Shown: in pieces, positions 35,876-46,529 of the stretch
Position numbering within the stretch: the stretch's first letter is position 1
Layout of the letters: each line of letters begins with the position of its first letter
Origin: Margaritifera margaritifera
Taxonomy: Eukaryota > Mollusca > Bivalvia > Unionida > Margaritiferidae
Reading direction: 5' to 3'
Assembly: GCA_029931535.1 (NCBI GenBank)
Contig: JAQPZY010001692.1
Span: 3,462,001-3,526,000, forward strand
Length of the DNA stretch: 64,000 bases
The notes under the pieces: model-generated
What the model was told of the DNA's origin: nothing
The model's database searches: none
The model's input: the letters and a program-made list of their open reading frames with translations, nothing else
Program-made: the position numbers and the translations under genes

Positions 35876-36110
35876 GGCCCCAGGTGGCCGAGTGGTCCAA
35901 GGCGCTCACCTTTACAAATCATCTTACACATCTGACCTCTGCTCGACCAGCGTGGGTATGTGAGAAAGTTTGCCAATAGCTTCCCATGGGTCCGTGGTTC
36001 TCCTCGGGGTTTCGGGGTCTTCACGGGTTCTTCCTCCACCAAATATGAATAGCCAAGCATGTGCTGAAAAATGGCGTTAAGCCGCACAAAACCAAACAAA
36101 ACCTTGATAG
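35876..36110 (+). mobile_element. tRNA-Leu-derived SINE
   Basis: GCCCCAGGTGGCCGAGTGGT starts a tRNA-Leu-like head with box A GGCCGAGTGGTCCAAGG. It lacks a good box B here. It shares GTGGGTATGTG, TTGCCAATAGCTTCCC, CGTGGTTCT, GTCTTC and TTCTTCCTCCACCAAATAT with the copy at 50628-50870, and ends in CAAAACCAAACAAAACC. Confidence 0.8.
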
Positions 36111-37217
36111 AAATATCATTGCAATTGTTATCAATTCTGCAATACGAAGTAAAAATTGAAAGTGGTGACAGGAGGAGGAGGAGGTGTGCCGTTAAAAGAT
36201 ATAAAACTTTTTGAAGAGCCAAATTTGTTGCTTCTGTCAATGTTTCTAATTTTATTTGTTAATTATGTCCGGGAGAACATATTTTATGTTGCAATCTAAT
36301 TGTTTGATTTAATTGATTTAACTATGAATACCAAGACGAAAGCCCCTTTTCCTGATGTAAAGATTGCACAATAATCTCTCGGCTGGCTTTTTGACTGCCC
36401 CTAGTCTCTGTGGGCAATATATTATTAATTTGTTCTTTCTTAATTTTTATTTACTTCTAATTTATGCTTATTTTAATATATACATTTCCTTTTTAGCACA
36501 TTATTTTAATAACAATATTTTGAAGTAATCACTATATTTTTTGTTCGTAATAGAATTTCTTTGGCAAGCATATTTATTACACAGTTTCTTCGCTGTTCAT
36601 TTCGACACTAAACCCATTCAGATGTTGTAGGTAATCAATCCAGGAATGGGTATATAAGAATAGGATTTTAAATATAAAAAGTAAATATTAACAAAAAACA
36701 GAATGACAAAAATGTTCAATCAGTGCGCATATATTCCTTTATCTGACACGGCATAAAAACATAGTTATCATGTAGACTCATTTATTGCTGTCTTGGAATT
36801 TTTTTATTTTTTTGTTTGTTTTGGCTATTACTGTTTATTTACATAGATTTAGGACGCAAAGTATTATATACATGGTTAGACGGACTATCCATAGTCACTT
36901 CCAGACAGTATCTTTCTAATGCAGAGTGAATATTTCTCCAACTTGCTCTTTTTAGTCAGCCACCCAAGCCGTCTTTTAAAATCTATAGACATTTTGTATC
37001 TCGCGCCTAATACTAAAGATTCTTTACTTCCAATCTCGTGTCACGAGTCATACGGGTTATTAATTCCATCTTAAGCTTTATTTACTACTGGTTGTAGAGT
37101 AAACAGTAATGTTCCATTTAAGGTTTTATTTACGGCTGGTTGTATAGTAACCGCTTGCAAATAATGTCTAATTTGGAATGTAATCACCTGTATGAGCAGT
37201 CAAAGGCAGACAATTGC
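36111..37217. other. No gene seen
   Basis: AT-rich; no supported feature. Confidence 0.5.
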
Positions 37218-37392
37218 ACAAAACACACACATAAAATGAACACAAAACACACACATATAATGAACACAAAACACACACATACAATGAACACAAAGCACAC
37301 ACATACAATAAACACAAAACACACACATACAATGAACACAAAACATACACGTACAATGAACACAAAAACACACACATACAATGAACACAAAA
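37218..37392. repeat. ~24-bp minisatellite, about 7 copies
   Basis: Units of AACACACACATACAATGAAC ACAA with small changes. The frames it opens on both strands are products of the repeat. Confidence 0.93.
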
Positions 37393-37395
37393 CAC

Positions 37396-37448
37396 AGAAC
37401 TTGTTTAGCTAGAAATGTTGGGAAACCGTTTTGAATTTACGCCGTTAT

Positions 37449-37449
<1 letters not shown>
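37396..37449 (+). mobile_element. Terminal fragment of a Penelope-like element
   Basis: ACTTGTTTAGCTAGAAATGT TGGGAAACCGTTTTGAATTT ACGCCGTTATCA closely matches 57717-57770, beside the Penelope-like element. A (TA)n array follows directly. Confidence 0.55.

Positions 37450-37536
<87 letters not shown>
37450..37536. repeat. (TA)n microsatellite
   Basis: About 43 AT units. Confidence 0.98.
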
Positions 37537-37538
<2 letters not shown>

Positions 37539-37943
37539 AATTCCTTCGCTACGGGGAACACTTAATTAGGATAATGATATAACGAATGTGAGGTATGGGT
37601 TAAAAGACTCCTCCAATCCCTCTGACTTATTGCTGGACAGGACAATGACTCATTAGTCTTTAATAATGAACTGTATTATTTATTTTGGTTTACTTTGATA
37701 CCTTTCATTCTCATTTATTTAAGTGAAACCTCTTTAATTTCAAGAAAAATATGAAGAAAAAAAGTTGCTTTTGAACTATATAGAGGCTTGATGTGAACCG
37801 GAAAATATGATTGTTTTGAAAGTTTTGTGAAGATTCCATTCTGGGCACCATAGTAATCCATCTATTTTCTAGAGGCCAATATTATGAAAATGGTAACAAA
37901 AATGCCAACAACACACATAAAAACAGTAACCCCCCCCCCCAAT

Positions 37944-37974
<31 letters not shown>

Positions 37975-38090
37975 TCGGCTGAAAGAAACTTTTTGAAAAC
38001 CATGTTAACTTTCTTTCTTTTTTCTTTTTCTTCATATGCAGAGAAATGTACTTTCTGTTTCTTCATTCGTTTGATAACCATATTAATCTA
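37537..38090. other. No gene seen; low-complexity patch
   Basis: C10, A15 and (CA)n runs follow one another at 37929-37970. No supported gene. Confidence 0.5.
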
Positions 38091-38153
38091 TTGAACAACA
38101 AGAACAAGAACAAAAACAAGAACGACGACGACGACAACAACAACAACAACAAC

Positions 38154-38200
<47 letters not shown>
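38091..38200. repeat. Compound (AAC/GAC/AAT)n trinucleotide array
   Basis: AACAAG, GACGAC, AACAAC and AATAAT blocks in sequence, all of period 3. Confidence 0.95.
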
Positions 38201-38202
<2 letters not shown>

Positions 38203-38526
38203 TCCTTTATTTATCCAGGGTGACATAATAGTAGTAATATTGGCCACTATAGCATCGAACGCGAATCAACATTACGCCGTAGGTTTACATTGGGGGCCAC
38301 TGTAGCTTCAAAGGGAATTTAACATTAGGGCTATAAAGTTACTATTGTATACATTGTATACATTGTTAGAAGTTATTTGGGTTGTGAACATAGACATAGA
38401 CATACAAAAACATACAAATAAAAATCACATAAAGTGTAAATAATTTTGAGTAGTGTCTCTCTCTTCTAGAGATCTGGGTGGCCCTGAATTAAAGGGCAGT
38501 TGGGGTTATTAACCTAAGAGGGTTAG

Positions 38527-38851
38527 TTAACACAAACCACACCTCTTCACAGTTCTTCTCCGCAAACTTCTCATCACAGCCGGTCCGTAGACCAAGACAC
38601 GCTTCAGGCACCCTTGTCTCTCGACATAGATTCGTTTCTTCCATATAGCTGTGTCTGTAATCCTAGTAATGGCCCACAATGCTGTGATGTATACCAGGAA
38701 GTCTGGAATAAACAACATGCTGGAAATGATGGTTGATGGCTCCAGTTTTACCCACATCTTGACGGGTTTTCTTGAGAACAGATGACTCAATGGACCAATG
38801 CGCCTCTATATATAGTCTAGGACCGAATCGAAACACATTGGAATGTTCCAA
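38527..38851 (-). CDS. Unassigned ORF pair, probably one frameshifted gene
   Basis: Minus frames 38663-38851 (IESSVLKKTRQDVGKTGAIN) and 38527-38790 (VERQGCLKRVLVYGPAVMRS) overlap and may be one broken retroelement or Polinton protein. No domain recognised. They lie between the trinucleotide array and the (TA)n array that precede the second Polinton complex. Confidence 0.22.
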
Positions 38852-38930
38852 AAATCAGAATGCGTATAACATAATTTGGTTAGGGAGTGTTGTCTCCCTA
38901 CCAATCAGAAGATAGCGGTCGCGGGACGTC

Positions 38931-38932
<2 letters not shown>

Positions 38933-39015
<83 letters not shown>
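38933..39015. repeat. (TA)n microsatellite
   Basis: About 41 TA units. Confidence 0.98.
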
Positions 39016-39017
<2 letters not shown>

Positions 39018-39060
39018 TTCCTACGATTTACCATTGCGGAAGAGTTTGAGTACAATACCA

Positions 39061-39679
39061 ATGGCTGATAAAATGAAGACGATGTATTGGGATGCGCCTG
39101 CAGTGGATACATCGTATATCTGGACTGATAGTACCAACACTACTACTACTGCTGCTGTTGCAAATATTCTTACGGAGGAGGAGGTTTTCAATTTGGCTTT
39201 GTGCAATTTCCCTATCGTCTCCGCAAGAATTGTTACCAGCGGTAGCACCACTACCTTCACCTTTTTCTCCATCACTACCAGTCTACGATCATTTTAGAAA
39301 GAAACAGAAGGAAGAGTTGAATAGATTTCTTCCAACGTCAGAAAGAAGAAGAACAAACATTTGTTCAACAACAACAACAGAGAAAAGAAAGCAAGAAGAA
39401 GAAGAGATGAGGAAAACTTTGAACAGTGAACAGAAGGAAGGGAGTGAAAACAAAACGGTCTGTCTCTAACAAGACATTTTGGTGGAGTCAAAATATCTGA
39501 GAAAAATGTATCAGACATCTTTAACCCAACTGAAGAGAAAGAGACCTTCACGATCCAAGACTCCTAAACCTTCTATGGCTACATCGACGTTCACCACTGA
39601 GACTCCAGCAGCAGCAGCAGTTACTACTACCACTACCACAACAGCAACAGGAGTAGGACTTAGCTGTGAAAAGGTGTAA
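39061..39679 (+). pseudogene. Charged/Thr-rich Polinton ORF preceding a decayed stem-loop (copy 3)
   Basis: The frame from ATG 39061 reads MADKMKTMYWDAPAVDTSYI and onward to a stop at 39297. An overlapping frame then carries a strongly charged segment (FRKKQKEELNRFL, KRKQEEEEMRKTL) and a third frame LTQLKRKRPSRSKTPKPSMA plus a Thr/Ala-rich tail to 39679. Together they look like one frameshifted gene of about 200 codons with a charged middle and low-complexity tail, comparable in character to the ORFs at 4093 and 4851. The sequence after its stop is homologous to what follows those ORFs. Confidence 0.38.
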
Positions 39680-39718
39680 GACAGTTACATAAGTTGTTTA
39701 GTTATAAAAAAAACTCCA

Positions 39719-39760
39719 ACGTTCCATTTCAGAGCAACTTATATCTCTTTGAAAAGAGAT
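39719..39760 (+). promoter_or_regulatory. Decayed histone-like 3' stem-loop and purine element, copy 3
   Basis: GTTCCATTTCAGAGCAACTT keeps the TTTC loop and AGAGC-AC arm of a histone-type stem-loop but no longer pairs. Then TTTGAAAAGAGATACTGCTC lines up with ACAGAGATACTGCTC after copy 2 and resembles the purine-rich U7-binding element. Confidence 0.35.
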
Positions 39761-39905
39761 ACTGCTCCATGACTGCCAAATCAGGTAAAACTTAAATCCC
39801 TCCATTATAAAATGTGTGCGTGTGTGAGTATGTGAATATCTTATCCATACTAAAGAAAACATCAAGAGAAACAGACACTTATGGTATATTCTATTTGATA
39901 AAGAA

Positions 39906-40390
39906 TCACGATGAAATGTCATAACACAGCACCAGAGTCCATTTTCTTTCTTTATTTCCCTGTCTTTCTCTTTTGAATTTCTTCACTGGCATAGGTCCCT
40001 CTTCTACTTCTGTTTCTTCTGCATGTTTCGCCTTCTTGAATTTCTTTACTGGTATGGGTTATTCTTCTGTTTCTGCTGAACGCTTCTCCTTCTCCTTTTT
40101 TTATCTTTTTTCATGCGACACTCTGAAAACCGATACCCTTTTTCTTGACATTCATAACAGGTATCTTTAATTTTGTCTCTCTCTTCTCCTGTCTTAGTGG
40201 TTTCCTTTCCTTGACGTTGTGGACATTCTGGAACCCAATGTCCTATCTTTTGACAGATATAGCAAGTATCTTGACTTTTATCTCGAGTGAAGTAGTCCTA
40301 AATCTTGTTGGAAGTGTACTTTCAACTGACTCTGTAAATCTATGACGAGAAGTGCGATCTGTCGTGACACTTCCATCTTTGCAGATTGAA
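39906..40390 (-). pseudogene. Zinc-knuckle (CCHC) protein with basic repeats, degraded
   Basis: On the minus strand a frame at 40290-40080 encodes DTCYICQKIGHWVPECP, a perfect C-x2-C-x4-H-x4-C knuckle, and 22 residues later DTCYECQEKGYRFSEC, the same knuckle with Tyr in place of His. After a frameshift near 40090 two copies of a P-x-PVKKFK basic repeat follow (about 40055 and 39985). The frame ends WTLVLCYDISS at 39906. A separate frame upstream, MEVSRQIALLVIDLQSQLKV (about 40375), may be its N-terminus. The gene stands divergently to the DNA polymerase. Nucleic-acid binding is expected from the knuckles. It may be a Polinton accessory protein or a Gag/ORF1 fragment. Confidence 0.5.
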
Positions 40391-40497
40391 AACTGAATAA
40401 GTATATTCTCTTAGGGTGAGGGGATCTCTCTATATCTAGGGCGAGAGTGTGAACCCTAGTCAAATTAAATTTTGAATCAAGATGAAAAAATCAAACC

Positions 40498-41990
40498 TTG
40501 TCGAGGAGAACCAAAAAAAAAAAAAAAAATTCGGTGTCACCTCATACTCGAAGTGAAGTGTTAGTACAAGTTCATGCTAGCGATTTTGAAGATGACATGA
40601 GTGATCCTGAAGCAATACCATCTATCTCTACCACAATAACAAGACCTTGCATTCCTGAAGGAAAAGAAAGAATTAATTCCTCTACTTGCAATGGAACATT
40701 TATCAGTCCAACCTGTTACAAACAACATCGTATGAAACAATTCCAAGAACAGAAAAGTGCTTGAGAATTATTGAGAGTTTGCTCCACTTTTGGGCATCTT
40801 GTTTGAACAAATAACCAAAATTCACACGTTTGTCCAGGAAAGAAATGATGCCGTTTCTGTGACCAAATTGTTGCCTTCAGTCATTTGTATTACATTCAAA
40901 GGTATGATAATAAACTCGAAGAAGTATTAAATGACGATGAGAACAAGAATAAAAAGAAAGGTGTTGATTTTATCCTTTTGTTACTTTAAACATTCACAAG
41001 AGGCCGGAATTCACATCCCTAATTTTATTGTTTATGACTAGTGTATCAAGAACCTTTATTATTTTACTTTCCAAATTGTAATAAGATTCCAGGAGGACGT
41101 GAAAAGATATTGTGCTCTTGTACTCTTGCTGATTTTGCCGAATAGATTTTTGACTGGACTGACGACACTTGGAGCGAAGAGGAAATTCAGCGTTACGGGA
41201 ACTGTCATCGATACACTACAGTCAAGGCTCACAATTTATCTATATACGACGGACAATTTCTTTTGAAACATTATTCAGAACAAGGCACCGAATTTCCAAC
41301 AGTGACCATAAATGGAGCCAAAATCATTTCCATGAAAGTGGGAAACGTACAGTTTAAAGATTCCATGAGTTACTTGGCTATGCCTTTGAGTAGAATGCCT
41401 AAAACGTTTTGAATGGCATAAATGGGTAAAGGCTATTTTCCACCCTTTTTCAATACCGGAGCAAATCAACACGTTGTGCTCCCACATTTGCCTTAAGTTC
41501 GCTACTACGACCCTGACGGCATGCACACATCACACACATAACAGCTAGAAGCTTTCTACGCATGGTGCCAACTTTAATCTTCAGACTCGCTTGATTTTCA
41601 AGAAGAAATGTTGAAATGTTGTTGATCCGATGTATACTTTTTAAGACTGTGTTGTGGAAAATATCGACAATTATTTCTGAATCACCAAGATATCGATCCA
41701 TGAAGGAAGCTTCTATCATTGCCAACGCGTATGGATTAGTTTATCGAAAGAAGTTCATGCCCGAGAACAAACTAGCCATCATAGCACCTCAATCCTATAT
41801 CTCTGTTAGCCGTCGGTATTCATCCAAAGCTTTGCACTGGCTCCATTACTTGTGTGAAACTGAAGACAAGAGATACAACATGCTAGAAACGGTGGAGAAA
41901 AGAGGTGTGTTGTGAGTTGGTGGCCGAACAATTTCTTTAACATGATTTACCACCAGTAGATACCTTGTGTACAAAGTATGACTGTTTCCT
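40498..41990 (+). pseudogene. Protein-primed DNA polymerase B, exonuclease half (Polinton)
   Basis: Pieces in several + frames match the N-terminal part of Polinton PolB. An N-terminal region (40498-40764) ends with ISPTCYKQHRMKQFQEQKSA. A Cys-containing block follows (KILCSCTLADFAE). An exonuclease motif KAHNLSIYDGQFLLKHYSEQ is at about 41225, then INGAKIISMKV and FKDSMSYLAMPLSRMPKTF near 41300-41410, GKGYFPPFFNTGANQHVV near 41425, and IIANAYGLVYRKKFMPENKL near 41715 followed by SSKALHWL and a degraded NGGE region. The polymerase palm motifs (including the YxDTDS-type motif) are not found downstream, so only about half the usual gene remains. Many stops. Confidence 0.72.
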
Positions 41991-41999
41991 CTAAAATAA

Positions 42000-43035
42000 A
42001 ACGACCTTCCTGTGAATACCTAGTTTAGGAGACCACATTCAGAATCTAAGACTGGGACTGCGTGAGCGCATTTACCGAGAGCTTGTTAAGATTCAAGTAA
42101 ACACAAAGAACAATTGCATCCGAAATGGCATACACGTTTTAATCATTGGTATCTGAATGCTATAAGAAGACAGATTGCCTTGAAAATGTTAAAATGGTCA
42201 GACATTGCTCAACTGCGAAGACATGATAAAATTTACCATGCCACGACTTTGTGATCAGTTTTACACCAAATTCCGTGGAAGGAAGTCAATCACGGTATTC
42301 AAGACTTAGTGGATTGCCAGGTACTATTAAAAGAACTGAATCCACAAGACGACACGATTCCATTGAATTTTGGACGACGTGTGATGTGTGTTAGTGACTA
42401 CCTTTGTTGGATTTCGTTTACCAACAAATTCGTTGAGGCAAATTTATAAACAGTACAAGCAGCAAAGACTTGACCACGAAAACTGTATATGTGCACGAAA
42501 AACTCATTGTGCTAAGAGTATTGCGAATAGTGATCAAAAGAGTTGTGTACCTCCCTTTGAAGAAGAGATTCGTCGTACTTTATCAACTCTTCATAATTAC
42601 CAAGAAGTGTGTATAGCCGGTTGGTTACACCAACAGATTTACGACTGGAAAGATATTATAAGTGACTGGAAAAGTCTTTGATTTGATGCTTGGACACAAG
42701 AGGTGGCTAATTATGCAAAAGACATTGTGTGTGACTGATCGAAGAAAAGAATTTGACATAGAGTCAGAGGGAGAAAAGCCAGAAGTGACAGTGGAATTAG
42801 AGCCTATTTTAGCGTGAAAAAGTACCTATTTTTTGCTAGAGCCTATAAAAAATGTGACTTAGAAGCAGTGAGAGAAGAAACAGAGGAAGAAATACTACGA
42901 GCCTACGAAACTAGTACTGAACAGATAAAAAGGAATGAGATGACATCCCCTGAGGGGATATGGAAGATTTATTCCACAGAGAGTTGAAAGATGGAGACAG
43001 AGCGTTTACACAGATTGAATGTTAATGAGATAGAT
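42000..43035 (+). pseudogene. Unassigned Polinton-linked ORF remnants
   Basis: Pieces include a frame with EVNHGIQDLVDCQVLLKELN around 42270-42340, PLNFGRR, the open frame 42388-42681 (97 codons) and an acidic segment EFDIESEGEKPEVTVELEP near 42750-42810, then AVREETEEEILRAYETSTEQ. They lie in line between the polymerase remnant and the inserted LINE and share its strand, so they probably belong to the same Polinton. I cannot name a function. Confidence 0.35.
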
Positions 43036-43049
43036 CAAAAATGTTGTAA

Positions 43050-45506
43050 TCCTGCCTATTTATATTCAGTATTCAGTCAGGTTGGGCATCGCCTGCTACC
43101 GTAAGAAACAGTGGACGCTACTAACTGTGACTGTTGACCCAGAGCGGACAGTTACACATGGCTCCCGCCTGAAAGTCCTCTCTGTTGGATCAGGCACCTG
43201 AGCAGATATACTCATGTGAAGGCAGATGACAAGAGATGTGTGGGCAACGCAGGTCATCAGCTCAGGTACAGTAGGACCTGATGACCATCCACTGCATCTG
43301 GATTCGTCTCGAGACGTCTCGGATAAGTCGTGCCACTGACTCAGACAGGTCTGCGCAACTTTCCCTCACTTAAATCCAACTCACGCTCAAGTCATGACAT
43401 TACCCCCCCCCCCCCCCCGGCACCAGATACCTTTAAGTCCTGTGTGTGGCGATGGGCAAGCAGCAAAGCAGCAGGTGTGGATACACTGGGAGCTGTAGCT
43501 GCAGACCTGCACACAGGCGGCTCAGGGCATATGGTCGCTTTTCACTGAACCGAAGCAGCAGTGGAAGTCGGCAGCTGCGTGTGTGACTGAGCAGCCCTTT
43601 TTAGGATCGCACTGATCACCTCCGGGGCACGAGGAAGGGGCTAAAAAGGTTCCCTGAACATTGTCTGCTTCACCTTAACCCTGGTCACCATACCGCGGCT
43701 GACGGGGATCCCACCTTAGCGGTGGAAAATGTAAGGAGAAGACAAAGGTGACGCAACTCACCATCGGTGCCTGGAACGTGCGCAAACTAATAGACAGTAC
43801 ATCAGCAGACAGACCAGAAAGAAGTACAGTTCTCGTTGACAGAGAAATGGCCAGATTCAACATCCAGACAGCAGCCCTGAGTGAAACTCGTCTAGCTGAG
43901 GAAGGACAAATCACCAAAGTAGGAGCCGGCTATACCTTCTTCTGGAGTAGATGAAGTAAAGAATATCGACGTGAAGCTGCTTTGCCATTAAATCACAGTT
44001 TGTCAGCAAGTTCACAAATCTCCCAAAGGGCGTGAATGACAGACTAATATTAATTAAGACTGCCACTGTTCGGAAATAGACATGCAACTATTATCAGCGC
44101 ATATGCACCTACCATGACCAATCAAGATGAGATCAAGGACAAATTTTATGAAGACATAGCATCTCTTGTCGCAGAAGTACCAAAGGTAGACAAGATCATC
44201 ATCCTTGATGATTTCAATGCTAGAGTTGGCACAGATCACCAGACATGGCCAAGAGTCATTGGCAAAAATCGCTTTGGCAAATGCACAAGAACTGACTCCT
44301 TCTACTGAGGAAATGCGCTGAACACGACCTCCTAATCACCAACATAGTCTTCCGCCTGCCAAACCGCAGCAAGACGTCTTGGACGTACCCACGCTCCCAA
44401 GCACTGGCCTCTAATTGACTACGTCATCGTAAGAAGAAGAGACATGCAGGATGTCCGAGTGACGAAGGCTATAAGAAGTGTAGAATGTTGGACTGACCAC
44501 AGACTCAAAGTCTCTAAGTTCAATATCCAGATTCATCCTTGCAGACGACCACAAGGCAAAAAGTGCTCAAAAAGCTCAATGTCTCCAAATTGAAACAGGA
44601 AAGCGCAAAACAGGTATTTGTCGAAGAACTGTGCAGCCATATAAAAACAATTGATGCGAACTCCGAGAATGTCGAGAAAAACTGGGCATCGTCCAGAGAC
44701 TCTGTGTACTCAGCTGCATCCAAAACCCTCTGACCCACCACACATAAACATCACAATTGGCTCGACGAGAAACATGCTGCCGTACAAAACTAATGAATGA
44801 GAAACATCGGCTACAAAAGGCCTGTTTAGAAGATAGCACTTCATTATCTATGAAGAGAGCCTTCAACAAGATCAAGAGGACTGTCCAATGCAAACTCAGA
44901 GGGTTGCAAGATTCATGGCTGTGAAACAAGACAGATGAGATTCAGTCCTACGCAGACAGGAATGACATGAAGAACTTCTATGATACTTTGAAGACAATGT
45001 AGGGGCCACAGTCATCAGGAACATATCCAATACTGAGTGCTGACAACACCACACTGCTCACTGACAAAGAAAAGATACTACAACGATGGGCAGAACACAT
45101 CAAAAATATCTTCAATCAACAATCATCTATCAGTGAGGAGGCAACTGATCAACTGCATCAAGTGGAAATCAACATTATCACTTTCACGTGGGCTGCCTGC
45201 GGAAACTGATGAGGATAAGATGGCAGGAAAGGGTCCCATACACTGAGTTTCTCACACGGGCAGACATTCCAAGCATCCACACTCTACTGATAAAATCACA
45301 TATGAGATGGCCAGGTCAAGTCACCAGAATGTTTGAATAGCGACTACCAAATAAGATCTTCTACGGCGAGATGAAGGAGAGAAAACGATCTCAGGGTGGT
45401 CAGAAGAAACGCTTCAAAGATTCTCTCAAGTCATCCTTGAAACACTTCAACATTGACCCTGAGTCGTGGGAAGATCTCGCACACGATAGATCCACATGGA
45501 GCCAAA
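43050..45506 (+). mobile_element. APE-type non-LTR retrotransposon nested in the Polinton
   Basis: After a 5' region containing a C16 run (43407-43420 area), the endonuclease begins at about 43748 with LTIGAWNVRKLIDSTSADRP, then AALSETRLAEEGQ (catalytic Glu), ISAYAPTMTNQDEIKDKFYE, ILDDFNARVGTDHQTW (44200) and a WTDHRL motif near 44490. The post-endonuclease linker runs to about 45200. The RT core is missing: at about 45245 the sequence jumps to a C-terminal TRADIPSIHTLLIKSHMRW and GGQKKRFKDSLKSSLKHFN (45410), ending near 45506. It resembles elements auto-annotated as craniofacial development protein 2-like. Stops and frameshifts throughout. Confidence 0.82.
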
Positions 45507-45806
45507 TATTGAGATGTTTTGTCAGTACTGACAAAATCGAATGTTCAGATGCAAATACAAATCATTCAAAAAACACCTAAATATACCATCGATACTGTGT
45601 GGGAATCTTGTTTGAACGATTTGAAAGGAACGGTACCTTTGACCAAGATACATAAACAGCGATTAAGACAACATCGTCACCTTCTTCGCCAAATGGTGAA
45701 AAAGAAAATGCTCATCAGTCAAAAGAAAAAAATGCTCTTTCAACGAAGAGGATTTCTACCCATGCTGATAGGACCGTTTTTAAAAGCGGCTGTTCCTTTA
45801 TTGTGA
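45507..45806 (+). pseudogene. Polinton small core protein (C-terminal part), copy A
   Basis: The frame 45519-45806 begins SVLTKSNVQMQIQIIQKTPK and continues with a helical basic region (NDLKGTVPLTKIHKQRLRQH, LLRQMVKKKM) and ends FQRRGFLPMLIGPFLKAAVP. This matches my memory of a small conserved animal Polinton protein: an LLKT...LV.AI.E...N.L.GN...S..QK..L..Y...L..L segment, then a VQKGGFLPALL membrane-active tail. The N-terminus was replaced by the LINE: the join at 45506 is seen because the same gene continues upstream in copy B (48430-48570). Confidence 0.62.
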
Positions 45807-45829
45807 TCGATTGCTGGACCTTTTTTTAG

Positions 45830-46470
45830 GATGAATGATGAGATGATGAAGAAGAAAATAAAAAGGACAAACTGTTCTGGAAGGATATCACACTTGTACC
45901 CCTGGATGTTATGAAAAGACGAAAATTAACTTTAGTTTCTTACAAACGATGGATGGAACTCCATCGATGGTACAAACAACGGATAGCTCATTAACCTCCA
46001 AATCATAATCTCACAGAGATGTCACACTTGCAATAAGAATTACAATCGTTGATTGATCGAACAGATTTGTCAGAAACAGAAAAGTCGCAACGCTAGGGAC
46101 AATTATGCAACGTCTTCAACTGTTTCTCTTGAAAGCTTGTCATGAAAAGCAAAGAAAAAGCAACAAAGACGATAACAGACACAGCCACAGGGATGGAAGA
46201 AAAGAAAGAAACAAGAGAAGTGTTTCCAACTTCATCTGCTCAAACACCTTATATGACAGCCTCCTTGTCGACAAGTTCCCCTACTCCCAGACGAAAGGAA
46301 AAGAAAGCTTGCATCAAAATGATGACGTCGACAGCCTCTACAGCAGAAAAAAAAAAAAAAAAAAACTGAAGACAGAAGTGAAAAAAGAAATCAAGAAACA
46401 AGTAACCAAAGAACAGATTACTACTCCTGCTCATATTGTCGTCGGACACGTCAAGAAACGTTGGAATTGA
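45830..46470 (+). pseudogene. Conserved Polinton ORF between core and integrase
   Basis: Broken frames first give LTLVSYKRWMELHRWYKQ (about 45925-45985), a TEMSHLQ piece and LQSLIDRTDLSETEK (about 46045). Polintons carry a protein here with a VLVP...L..L segment followed by ...IL....L....K...Y...L.RYL; the match is moderate. The frames 46105-46470 and 46142-46369 then hold a Lys-rich/Ser-Thr-rich low-complexity stretch containing an A19 run, which has helped scramble the frame. Function unknown. Confidence 0.42.
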
Positions 46471-46529
46471 AATTACCACAGGAAGAACCTAAGAGCAGCA
46501 TCGAACAATAGGTAACTTATTGAGGAGAA

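Noticed and set aside
37140..37412. Frames over the 24-bp ACACACATACAATGAAC repeat
   Set aside because: Periodic peptides on both strands produced by the minisatellite.
38046..38228. Poly-Asn ORF
   Set aside because: Translation of the AAC/AAT trinucleotide array.
41169..41357. ORF with VKERRGNS-type residues on the + strand and overlapping minus ORFs at 41275-41725
   Set aside because: Shadows of the polymerase exonuclease frame that carries KAHNLSIYDGQF.
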